Assembly (NCBI GenBank): GCA_040753075.1
Contig: JBFMHA010000042.1
Location: forward strand, 1-30,392
Direction: 5' to 3'
From: UBA6814 sp040753075
GTDB taxonomy: Bacteria; Desulfobacterota; Desulfovibrionia; Desulfovibrionales; Desulfovibrionaceae
Length of the DNA: 30,392 bases
Below are positions 23,902 to 29,769 of the stretch, one piece after another; the first letter of the stretch is position 1, and every line of letters starts with the position of its first letter. The position numbers and the translations under genes are program-made. The notes under the pieces were generated by a model, which worked only from the letters and a program-made list of their open reading frames with translations, ran no database searches and had not been told where the DNA came from.

Positions 23902-24927
23902 ATGCTGGAAACCATCTGGTTCATGCTCTGGGGCGTGCTGTGGGCCGTGTACTTCGCCCTGGACGGCTTCGACCTGGGCATGGGAGCCATCATGCCCTTC
24001 ATCGCCCGCGGCGAGACCGAGCGCCGCACCGTGTACAACGCGGCCGGCCCCTTCTGGGACGGCAACGAGGTGTGGCTGCTCACCGCGGGCGGCGTGACCT
24101 TCGCCGCCTTCCCCGGCGCCTATGCGGTGATGTTCAGCTCCCTGTACTCCGCGCTCTTCCTGCTGCTCTTCGCCCTGATCCTGCGCGGGGTGTCCTTCGA
24201 GTTCCGCAGCAAGGTGGACAGCCCGGGCTGGCGCAGCCTGTGGGACAAGCTCCATTTCCTGGGCTCGTTCCTGCCGGCCCTGCTCCTGGGCGTGGCCTTC
24301 GCCAACATCTTTCAGGGCATCCCCTTCGATCAGGCCGGAGTCTACCAGGGCACCCTGTTCACCCTTCTCAACCCGTACGGCCTCGCGGGCGGAGCGCTCT
24401 TCGTCCTGCTCTTCGTGCACCACGGGGCCATCTGGCTGGCCATCAAGTCCGGAGGCGACCTGTCCGAGCGCGCCCGCAACCTGGCCATCAAGGTCTGGCC
24501 GGCCCTGGTCGTCGTGGCCGTGCTCTTCCTGGCCTGGACCGCCGTCGCCACCCGGCTCTATTCCAACTACCTGAAGAATCCGCTGCTCTTCGCGGTCCCG
24601 CTGGCGGCGGTGGCCGGGCTGGTGCTGGTGCGTCCGGCCACCGGCGCGGGCGCCATGTGGCGGGCCTTCGCCTTCTCGGCCCTGGCCATCGTGGGCGTGA
24701 CCTTCTTCGGGGTCATCGGCCTGTACCCGGCGCTCCTGCCCTCGTCCCTCAACCCGGGCTGGAGCATGACCATCATGAACTCCGCCTCCAGCCCCCTGAC
24801 CCTCAAGATCATGCTCACCGTGACCCTCGTCTTCGTGCCCGTCGTCATCGCCTACCAGGCCTGGGTCTACAAGACCTTCAGCCACAAGATCACCCAGGCC
24901 GACCTGGACTACGAAGAGGCCTACTAG
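23902..24927 (+). CDS. cydB: Cytochrome bd quinol oxidase subunit II
   Basis: CydB is the structural partner of CydA in the bd oxidase. The 341-residue protein has about eight to nine membrane helices and the family-typical start TIWFMLWGVLWAVYFALDGF, followed by DLGMGAIMPFIARGETERR and GPFWDGNEVWLLTAGG. The start is set at the ATG at 23902 with GAGGTG seven bases upstream; an in-frame GTG at 23893 would add three residues. There is no small CydX-like frame between the stop and the terminator. The gap to cydA is 51 bases, so the two are one transcript. Confidence 0.96.
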   Translation: MLETIWFMLWGVLWAVYFALDGFDLGMGAIMPFIARGETERRTVYNAAGPFWDGNEVWLLTAGGVTFAAFPGAYAVMFSSLYSALFLLLFALILRGVSFEFRSKVDSPGWRSLWDKLHFLGSFLPALLLGVAFANIFQGIPFDQAGVYQGTLFTLLNPYGLAGGALFVLLFVHHGAIWLAIKSGGDLSERARNLAIKVWPALVVVAVLFLAWTAVATRLYSNYLKNPLLFAVPLAAVAGLVLVRPATGAGAMWRAFAFSALAIVGVTFFGVIGLYPALLPSSLNPGWSMTIMNSASSPLTLKIMLTVTLVFVPVVIAYQAWVYKTFSHKITQADLDYEEAY

Positions 24928-24936
24928 CCAAGACCG

Positions 24937-24962
24937 GGGGGGCGAAAGCCCCCCTCGCTTTT
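24937..24962 (+). terminator. Rho-independent terminator after cydB
   Basis: GGGGGGC (24937-24943), GAAA loop, GCCCCCC (24948-24954), then TCGCTTTT. It closes the oxygen-defence block. Confidence 0.88.
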
Positions 24963-25006
24963 CCGGTGAGCCGCGTCGGCGCGGGAGGCCCCCTACCCTC
25001 CGGGGG

Positions 25007-25199
25007 CCAAGGGGCCGACGGCCCCTTGGGACCCCGATTAGGGCATGGGGCCTCCGCCGCCAGCCCTCTTCACCGCGCGCTTCGCGGCCCCCTGCCCGGA
25101 ATCCCGCGCGCGCAAACCCACACGGCCAGGGCAGAGCCTTGCTGCGCCCGACAAGGTCCAGGGGATTATCCCCTGGCGGGGTCCGGGGCGGAGCCCCGG
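25007..25199. repeat. Cluster of palindromic intergenic elements
   Basis: The 24963-25284 spacer has no gene but holds three strong palindromes: CCAAGGGGC/GCCCCTTGG (25007-25029, loop CGACG), CCAGGGGAT/ATCCCCTGG (25158-25176, 1-base centre) and CCGGGGC/GCCCCGG (25183-25199, loop GGA). The wording of these elements (for example GGTCCAGGGGATTATCCCC, then GGGGTCCGGGGCGGAGCCCC) resembles short palindromes repeated many times between genes in Desulfovibrio and other high-GC proteobacteria. Copy number cannot be judged from one window. They may act as bidirectional terminators or REP-like elements. Confidence 0.6.
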
Positions 25200-25284
25200 C
25201 CTCGGAGCCGTCCGGCGTTTCCCTTTTCCGCTCCCTCGTGTAGAGTCGGGGGCAAACCCCAACCTTTCGGCAGGAGGGGCGGCG

Positions 25285-26199
25285 ATGCGCATGGGCATGG
25301 CGGGACTGGGCCGGATGGGCATGGACATGGCCCTGCGGCTCGTTCGCGGCGGGGTGGAGGTGGTGGGCTACAACCGCTCTCCGCGCAAGGTGGACGACCT
25401 GGCCGGGGAGGGCGGCGCGCCTGCCTACACCCTGGCCGAACTCGTGGAGAAGCTCGCCCCGCCCCGGGTGGTCTGGCTCATGCTGCCCGCCGGAGCGGTG
25501 GTGGAGGAGCACCTGGAGGCCCTGGCCGGTCTGCTGGACCCCGGCGACCTGGTGGCGGACGGAGGCAACTCTCATTACCGGGACAGCGTGCGCCGCGCCG
25601 CGGACCTGGCCCGGGCCGGGCTGCTCTATGCCGACGTGGGCGTTTCCGGCGGAGTCTGGGGCCGGGAGCTGGGCTACTGCCTCATGGTGGGCGGGCCGGT
25701 CGAGGCGTACGAGCGCCTGCGCCCGGCCCTGGATGTCCTGGCCGCGTCCGGCGGGATCATGTACTGCGGCGGGCACGGGGCCGGCCATTTCGTGAAGATG
25801 GTGCACAATGGCATCGAGTACGGCCTGATGCAGGCCTACGCCGAGGGCTTCCACATCCTGGAGGCCTCGCCCTACGGCCCGGGCCTGGATTTCGCGGCCG
25901 TGGCCCGGATGTGGAGCCAGGGCGGCGTGATCCGCTCCTGGCTCCTGGAGCTGGCCGAGGCGGCCTTCGCCAGGGACCCCGGCCTCGCGGGCCTGGCCGC
26001 CTGGGTGGAGGATTCGGGCGAGGGGCGCTGGACCGTGGAGCAGGCCGTGGACAGCGCGGTGTACGCCCCGGTCATCACCCTCTCGCTCATGGAGCGCTTC
26101 CGCTCCCGGGAGCGCAACTCCTTTGCCGACCGCCTGCTGGCCGCCCTGCGCCGGGAGTTCGGCGGCCATGCGGTGCGCCCGCCTGGCGGCGGGGAATAG
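25285..26199 (+). CDS. gnd: 6-phosphogluconate dehydrogenase, decarboxylating, short form
   Basis: The enzyme oxidises 6-phosphogluconate to ribulose 5-phosphate and CO2 with NAD(P)+. The 304-residue protein belongs to the short class of about 300 residues, which in characterised cases often uses NAD+. The N-terminal Rossmann fold has GLGRMG at 7-12; further motifs are NRSPRKV, VADGGNSHYRDS, ADVGVSGGVWG and the substrate-binding KMVHNGIEYG with the catalytic lysine. AGGAGGGG precedes the ATG at 25285; an open frame continues upstream to 25045 through the palindromic repeats and is not a credible extension. No glucose-6-phosphate dehydrogenase gene is in the window. Confidence 0.95.
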   Translation: MRMGMAGLGRMGMDMALRLVRGGVEVVGYNRSPRKVDDLAGEGGAPAYTLAELVEKLAPPRVVWLMLPAGAVVEEHLEALAGLLDPGDLVADGGNSHYRDSVRRAADLARAGLLYADVGVSGGVWGRELGYCLMVGGPVEAYERLRPALDVLAASGGIMYCGGHGAGHFVKMVHNGIEYGLMQAYAEGFHILEASPYGPGLDFAAVARMWSQGGVIRSWLLELAEAAFARDPGLAGLAAWVEDSGEGRWTVEQAVDSAVYAPVITLSLMERFRSRERNSFADRLLAALRREFGGHAVRPPGGGE

Positions 26200-26368
26200 G
26201 GCATGGAGCGCCGGATCCCGGCCCCGGCCGCGGAACTGCGCAGGCCCCGGGACGCCCGGGGGTCGGGCGTATGCTCCTTTGCCGCCGGCTCCCGGGACCG
26301 GAAACTGGCCTGGATGTTGCGCGGGCGATGGGGTAGGGGAAGAGACCGCGGTTGGTCGAAGGGGAGTG

Positions 26369-27067
26369 ATGAACTGGAAGAAGCTTGTCGTGCTGGTTGG
26401 GCTGGCGACCCTGGCGGCGGCGTTCTTCGTGCTCGACCTGGGCCGTTTTTTCACCCTGGAGTACGCCAAGGCCTCCCAGGCCCGGTTCGCGGCCTTGTAT
26501 GCGGAACACGCCGTCGCGGTCATCGCCGGGTACTTCGCGCTCTATGTGGCGGTCACCGCCCTGTCTCTCCCCGTGGCCACGGTCGTGTCCCTGGCCGGCG
26601 GCGCCCTGTTCGGATTCTGGGTGGGGCTGGCGGTCGTCTCCTTCGCCTCCACCGCTGGCGCCGCCCTGGCCTGCGCGGCCTCGCGCTTCGTGCTCCGCGA
26701 CTGGGTGGCCCGCCGCTTCGGGGACCGGCTGGCGGCCATAGACCGGGGCATCGAGCGGGAAGGGGCCTTCTATCTCTTCACCCTGCGTCTCGTGCCGGCA
26801 TTCCCCTTCTTTCTCATCAACCTGGCCCTGGGCCTGACCCCCATGCGCCTGACGACGTTCTCCTGGGTGTCGCAGCTCGGCATGCTGCCGGGCGCCATGG
26901 TCTACGTGAACGCCGGACGGGAGCTGGGGCGGCTCGACTCCCTGTCCGGGATCCTCTCTCCGTCGCTTTTGGCCTCGTTCGCGCTTCTGGGCCTTTTTCC
27001 CCTGGCGGCCCGCCGGATTGTCAGGTACTTTCGAGCCCGCTCGGGACGTGCCGGGGGGGAGCCCTGA
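26369..27067 (+). CDS. TVP38/TMEM64 (VTT domain) family membrane protein
   Basis: This is a 232-residue polytopic protein of unknown substrate in the DedA-like VTT superfamily. Visible features are an N-terminal membrane helix (about 4-22), a hydrophobic segment ending in the re-entrant-loop region LSLPVATVVSLAGGALFG (about 66-83), FASTAGAALACAASR (about 93-107), the family-typical FYLFTLRLVPAFPFFLINLALGL-like segment (about 132-154), and a last helix near 200-220. The ATG is preceded by GAAGGGGAG. Between gnd and this gene, 26200-26368 is GC-rich with no supported gene. Related proteins have been linked to lipid scrambling or membrane stress, but I cannot assign a role here. Confidence 0.88.
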   Translation: MNWKKLVVLVGLATLAAAFFVLDLGRFFTLEYAKASQARFAALYAEHAVAVIAGYFALYVAVTALSLPVATVVSLAGGALFGFWVGLAVVSFASTAGAALACAASRFVLRDWVARRFGDRLAAIDRGIEREGAFYLFTLRLVPAFPFFLINLALGLTPMRLTTFSWVSQLGMLPGAMVYVNAGRELGRLDSLSGILSPSLLASFALLGLFPLAARRIVRYFRARSGRAGGEP

Positions 27068-27120
27068 ACCCGGCCCCCGCAGGCCTCGCCGGCCACGGCA
27101 GGGAAATGGCGCTTTCGTCG

Positions 27121-27150
27121 TTGACGAGCGCAGCGTTGCCGTGCTACGCA
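27121..27150 (+). promoter_or_regulatory. Possible promoter of the atpZ-I-B-E operon
   Basis: TTGACG (27121-27126), 18-base spacer, TACGCA (27145-27150) with TG upstream of it (TGCTACGCA). The -10 is weak but the TG may compensate. Located about 55 bases before the atpZ-like start. Confidence 0.4.
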
Positions 27151-27158
27151 GCCTTCGT

Positions 27159-27176
27159 TTGTGAAGGTTGGAACGA
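27159..27176 (+). promoter_or_regulatory. Candidate Rex half-site before the atpZ-like gene
   Basis: TTGTGAAGGTTGGAACGA has a perfect left half of the Rex operator (TTGTGAA) and a poor right half (three of seven). It lies just downstream of the possible promoter, a repressor-like position. Confidence 0.33.
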
Positions 27177-27186
27177 GGCAGGGGGC

Positions 27187-27216
27187 ATGACCCCGGAACA
27201 AGCCTATGTTCTTTAA
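27187..27216 (+). CDS. Possible leader peptide overlapping the atpZ-like start
   Basis: A nine-residue frame (MTPEQAYVL) begins at ATG 27187 after the purine-rich GAGGCAGGGGG and ends at TAA 27214-27216. The start codon of the atpZ-like gene (27206) lies inside it in another frame, eight bases before the TAA ends. The atpZ-like ATG itself lacks a good Shine-Dalgarno, so ribosomes ending at the TAA might restart at 27206. No function for the peptide is suggested; this may also be chance. Confidence 0.35.
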   Translation: MTPEQAYVL

Positions 27217-27475
27217 CAAAAAGAAAATCCCCTACCTGGACCTCATGGGGGACGTGGGCACCATCGGGCTGCACCTGGTGGCCTCCACGGTCATCGGCCT
27301 GGCCATGGGCTATTACCTTGACCAGTGGCTTGATACGAGGCCGTGGCTCACGTTGACGTTTCTCGTCCTGGGCATCGTGTCCGGTTTCCGGCACGTTTTC
27401 CGGGAGGCGAAGAGGATTCAGGAGAGGGAGAGCAGGAAGCGAGGGGATGCGCACCGGGATGAACCGCGCGATTGA
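27206..27475 (+). CDS. atpZ: AtpZ/AtpI-like small membrane protein of the ATP synthase operon
   Basis: This is an 89-residue protein with two membrane helices (about 18-35 and 45-62) joined by a short loop containing GYYLDQWLDTRPWLT, the hallmark of the F0F1-ATPase putative subunit family (the DxW/LDTRPW loop). The C-terminus is highly charged (EAKRIQERESRKRGDAHRD). Related AtpZ proteins are linked to ATP synthase assembly or Mg2+/Ca2+ transport, but the function is not settled. It leads the operon for the a and c subunits, and its 3' end overlaps the next gene. The ribosome binding site is weak; see the leader peptide. Confidence 0.82.
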   Translation: MFFNKKKIPYLDLMGDVGTIGLHLVASTVIGLAMGYYLDQWLDTRPWLTLTFLVLGIVSGFRHVFREAKRIQERESRKRGDAHRDEPRD

Positions 27476-27881
27476 GGGGTTCTTCTATCGCCGGGGCTTC
27501 CGCGTGGCTGGGGCCAGGCGACTGGTGGTCATCCAGGCTGCGCTCGCCGCCGGCTCCTGCGTCGCGGGCCTGGCCCTGGGATGGGCCTGGCCGCCGGCCC
27601 TGCACTTTGCCGTGGGGGCGCTCTTGGCCACGTTCAACTTTTATTTTCTGGCCAAGTTCACCCAGCGGCTCCTGGGCGGCGGAGACACCTTCGGCGCGGT
27701 GCCCCGGCAGCTTCTGCGCTTCTACGGCCGGATCGGGCTCTCGGCGGTCGCGCTGTACGTTCTCATCGTGCACGCCGGCTTCGCCCTGGCGGCCCTGCTG
27801 GCCGGATTGTCGACCGTGGTGGTTACTATGCTCGTCTGGGGGGTCGCCCAGATGGCCGGGAAAAACGTCAAGGAGGCATGA
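27447..27881 (+). CDS. atpI: ATP synthase subunit I (AtpI family)
   Basis: A 144-residue membrane protein with four hydrophobic segments (about 25-43, 50-70, 88-107 and 112-132) in the usual AtpI pattern, including the ALHFAVGALLATFNFYFLAK segment. AtpI assists assembly of the c ring in several bacteria. Two in-frame ATGs (27447 and 27459) are possible; GAGGGG directly precedes the first, and GGG the second. Both overlap the 3' end of the atpZ-like gene. atpB starts four bases after its stop. The family is weakly conserved, so position supports the call. Confidence 0.8.
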   Translation: MRTGMNRAIEGFFYRRGFRVAGARRLVVIQAALAAGSCVAGLALGWAWPPALHFAVGALLATFNFYFLAKFTQRLLGGGDTFGAVPRQLLRFYGRIGLSAVALYVLIVHAGFALAALLAGLSTVVVTMLVWGVAQMAGKNVKEA

Positions 27882-27884
27882 CAC

Positions 27885-28583
27885 ATGGCAGGCGGCGGTT
27901 TACCACATCCAGTTGCGCTGATTCCCGAGGCCATCCGGGCCGTCGGCATTCCCCTTCCCGTGGAAGCCAATCACGTGGCCGTCACCTGGGCGGTGATGCT
28001 CTTCCTGTTCCTCATGGGCTTTTTGGTGAGCAGAAGCCTCACCATGGTCCCGGGCAAGCTGCAGAACGTCTTCGAGGTCATCATCGGCGGCCTTGAGGAC
28101 TTCGTGGTCACCAACATCGGCGAGGAAGGCCGCAAGGTCTACCCCGTGCTCATCAGCTTGTTCCTGTTCATCCTCGCCAGCAACTGGTCCGGCCTCATCC
28201 CGGGCATCGACGCGCCCACGGCCAACGTGAACACCAACGCGGCCATGGCCGTCTTCCTCTTCGCCTACTACAACTTCATCGGCATCCAGAAGTGGGGCTT
28301 CGGCTACATCAAGCACTTCATGGGCCCCATCGGCTTCCTGGCGCCGCTCATGCTGGTTTTGGAGATCATCTCCCACCTGGCGCGGCCCCTGTCGCTCACC
28401 CTGCGACTCTTCGGCAACATCCGCGGCGAGGAAATCGTCCTCATCCTGATGTTCGCCCTGGCGCCGATCCTGGGCTCCCTGCCCATGTACTTCCTCTTCG
28501 TCCTGGCGAAGTTCATCCAGGCCTTCATCTTCTTCATGCTCGGCATGATCTACCTGAAGGGATCCCTGGAGCACGCCCACTAA
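27885..28583 (+). CDS. atpB: ATP synthase Fo subunit a
   Basis: Subunit a forms the two half-channels that feed ions to the c ring. The 232-residue protein has five to six membrane helices. The essential arginine is Arg174 in HLARPLSLTLRLFGN, and the C-terminal helix contains FVLAKFIQAFIFFMLGMIYL with the conserved Gln/Phe-rich face. N-terminal VEANHVAVTWAVM and the SNWSGLIPG motif are also typical. Length fits the shorter (bacterial, non-enterobacterial) forms. It lies between atpI and atpE. Confidence 0.96.
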   Translation: MAGGGLPHPVALIPEAIRAVGIPLPVEANHVAVTWAVMLFLFLMGFLVSRSLTMVPGKLQNVFEVIIGGLEDFVVTNIGEEGRKVYPVLISLFLFILASNWSGLIPGIDAPTANVNTNAAMAVFLFAYYNFIGIQKWGFGYIKHFMGPIGFLAPLMLVLEIISHLARPLSLTLRLFGNIRGEEIVLILMFALAPILGSLPMYFLFVLAKFIQAFIFFMLGMIYLKGSLEHAH

Positions 28584-28594
28584 TTCGGGGGAAA

Positions 28595-28637
28595 CGGTCA
28601 TCAGACCGAAACATTAAACAGTTGAAGGAGTTTGGAC
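28595..28637 (+). promoter_or_regulatory. AU-rich translation start region of atpE
   Basis: After a small hairpin (CGGTC-ATCA-GACCG, 28595-28608) comes an AT-rich, unstructured stretch (28609-28624, AAACATTAAACAGTTG) and then AAGGAG, eight bases before the atpE ATG. In a region of very high GC this looks like a translation enhancer of the kind known for E. coli atpE, which must be made in about ten-fold excess over subunit a. Confidence 0.5.
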
Positions 28638-28958
28638 ATGCGTAAGTTCGTCATGATCGCGCTGAACACCCTGGCTCTGGTCGCCCTGGCCTCCGTGGCT
28701 TTCGCCGCTGAGGGCGGCTCCGGCGTCGCCACCAACGTTGCCTGGGCCACCGCCATCGGCATGGCCATCGCCGCCGCCGGCTGCGGCGTCGCCCAGGGCC
28801 TGGGCCTGAAGGCCGCCTGCGAAGGCACCGCCCGCAACCCCGAGGCCGGCGGCAAGCTCACCGTGACCCTGATCCTGGGCCTGGCCTTCATCGAGTCCCT
28901 GGCCATTTACGCCCTGGTCGTGAACCTGATCCTGCTCTTCGCCAACCCGCTCCTGTAG
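28638..28958 (+). CDS. atpE: ATP synthase Fo subunit c, with N-terminal signal-type sequence
   Basis: Subunit c forms the ion-carrying rotor ring. The 106-residue precursor starts with a signal-like segment (MRKFVMIALNTLALVALASVAFA, likely cut after Ala23), followed by the two-helix hairpin. The polar loop is ARNPEA at 65-70, and the ion-binding carboxylate is Glu86 in FIESLAIYAL. Gln53 (GVAQG), Ser87 and Tyr91 are present at positions that line the Na+ site in Ilyobacter (Q32, S66, Y70), but the threonine after the serine is replaced by Leu88 and Val63 by Phe84. So the coupling ion is not obvious from the sequence. A terminator follows the stop. Confidence 0.96.
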   Translation: MRKFVMIALNTLALVALASVAFAAEGGSGVATNVAWATAIGMAIAAAGCGVAQGLGLKAACEGTARNPEAGGKLTVTLILGLAFIESLAIYALVVNLILLFANPLL

Positions 28959-28972
28959 AATTCCGAAATGAA

Positions 28973-29000
28973 AGAGGGCCGCGCGAGCGGCCCTCTTTTC
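28973..29000 (+). terminator. Rho-independent terminator after atpE
   Basis: AGAGGGCCGC (28973-28982) pairs with GCGGCCCTCT (28987-28996), loop GCGA, followed by TTTC. Strong hairpin. Confidence 0.92.
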
Positions 29001-29009
29001 TCCGGAGCT

Positions 29010-29027
29010 TCGTTAAAAAAATCACAA
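29010..29027 (+). promoter_or_regulatory. Candidate Rex operator upstream of rex
   Basis: TCGTTAAAAAAATCACAA fits the Rex layout TTGTTAA/TTGTGAA-N4-TTCACAA with 6/7 (or 5/7) in the left half and 6/7 in the right half. It lies 23 bases before the rex start. CACAAT (29023-29028) could be a -10 box overlapped by the site. Autoregulation is typical of Rex. Confidence 0.6.
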
Positions 29028-29050
29028 TCTCAGCAGTTTGAGGCAGGGCC

Positions 29051-29701
29051 GTGAAGAGCGAACACATACCCCGCGCCACCATCCAGCGCATGGCCGTGTA
29101 CATCCAGGTGCTCGAAGGCCTGGCGCGCGATGGGGCCACGGTCGTCTCCTCCGAGGCGCTGGCCCGGACCTGCTCCGTCAACCCCTCCCAGATTCGCAAG
29201 GACCTGGCCTACTTCGGCGAATTCGGCGTTCGGGGAGTTGGCTACTACGTCCAGGATCTCATCACCTCCATCAAGCAGTCCCTGGGCGTGGACCGGGTCT
29301 GGAAGACCGCCCTGGTCGGGGTGGGCAACCTGGGCCGGGCGCTGCTCAACCACCGCGAGTTCCGCCTGCGCGGCTTCCACATCGTGGGCGCCTTCGACTG
29401 CGACCCCTTCAAGATCGGCGAGGTGGTTTCCGGCCTGGAGGTCATCTGCTCCCGCCGCCTGGGCGAGAAGGTGGACGAACTGGGCATCGAGATCGGCATC
29501 ATCACCACGCCGCCCGAACGCGCCCAGCGCGCCACCAACTACCTGGTGCAGGCCGGCATCAAGGGCATCCTGAATTTCGCGCCCGCGCGCATCACCGTGC
29601 CCGAGGAGGTGTCCGTGGAGTACGTGGACTTCTTCCACCACCTCTACAACCTGGCCTTCAAGATCACCCTGGGCTCCCAGATTGCCGAGGACGAGGCGTA
29701 A
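29051..29701 (+). CDS. rex: Redox-sensing transcriptional repressor Rex
   Basis: Rex binds DNA when NAD+ is high and is released by NADH, so it reports on the cytosolic redox state. The 216-residue protein has an N-terminal winged helix (about 1-80, with VVSSEALARTCSVNPSQIRKDLAYFGEFGVRGVGY) and a Rossmann NADH-binding domain (about 85-200; ALVGVGNLGRALLNH, GAFDCDPFKIG). The last part (VSVEYVDFFHHLYNLAFKI) is the swapped C-terminal helix. The start is GTG at 29051 after GAGGCAGGG. In D. vulgaris, Rex lies next to atpE/atpB and controls energy genes; the same order here supports a similar role. Confidence 0.96.
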   Translation: MKSEHIPRATIQRMAVYIQVLEGLARDGATVVSSEALARTCSVNPSQIRKDLAYFGEFGVRGVGYYVQDLITSIKQSLGVDRVWKTALVGVGNLGRALLNHREFRLRGFHIVGAFDCDPFKIGEVVSGLEVICSRRLGEKVDELGIEIGIITTPPERAQRATNYLVQAGIKGILNFAPARITVPEEVSVEYVDFFHHLYNLAFKITLGSQIAEDEA

Positions 29702-29717
29702 CGCCCCTTCCGGCGCA

Positions 29718-29760
29718 CGCAAGAAAGCCCGGTCCCGCGCAGGGGCCGGGCTTTCTTGCG
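29718..29760. terminator. Bidirectional terminator between rex and cobS
   Basis: CGCAAGAAAGCCCGG (29718-29732) pairs perfectly with CCGGGCTTTCTTGCG (29746-29760), with further CCC/GGG pairing inside the loop. T-rich runs occur in both directions (CTTTCTT on each strand), which suits the two convergent genes. Confidence 0.88.
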
Positions 29761-29769
29761 TGGGGAGGG

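Noticed and set aside
25045..25284. 80-codon upstream extension of gnd
   Set aside because: It runs through palindromic repeats, lacks a ribosome binding site and would place a Pro/Arg-rich tail in front of a Rossmann fold that normally begins the protein.
22954..26523. A 1189-codon open frame on the - strand
   Set aside because: It lies antisense to cydA, cydB and gnd, has extreme His/Gly/Gln/Arg composition and no recognisable domain. It is a third-position GC artefact.
26203..27216. 337-codon + strand frame overlapping the VTT gene
   Set aside because: Its composition is Arg/Gly/Pro-rich and it shadows a convincing membrane protein in another frame. Only its last nine codons, as a leader peptide, are of interest.
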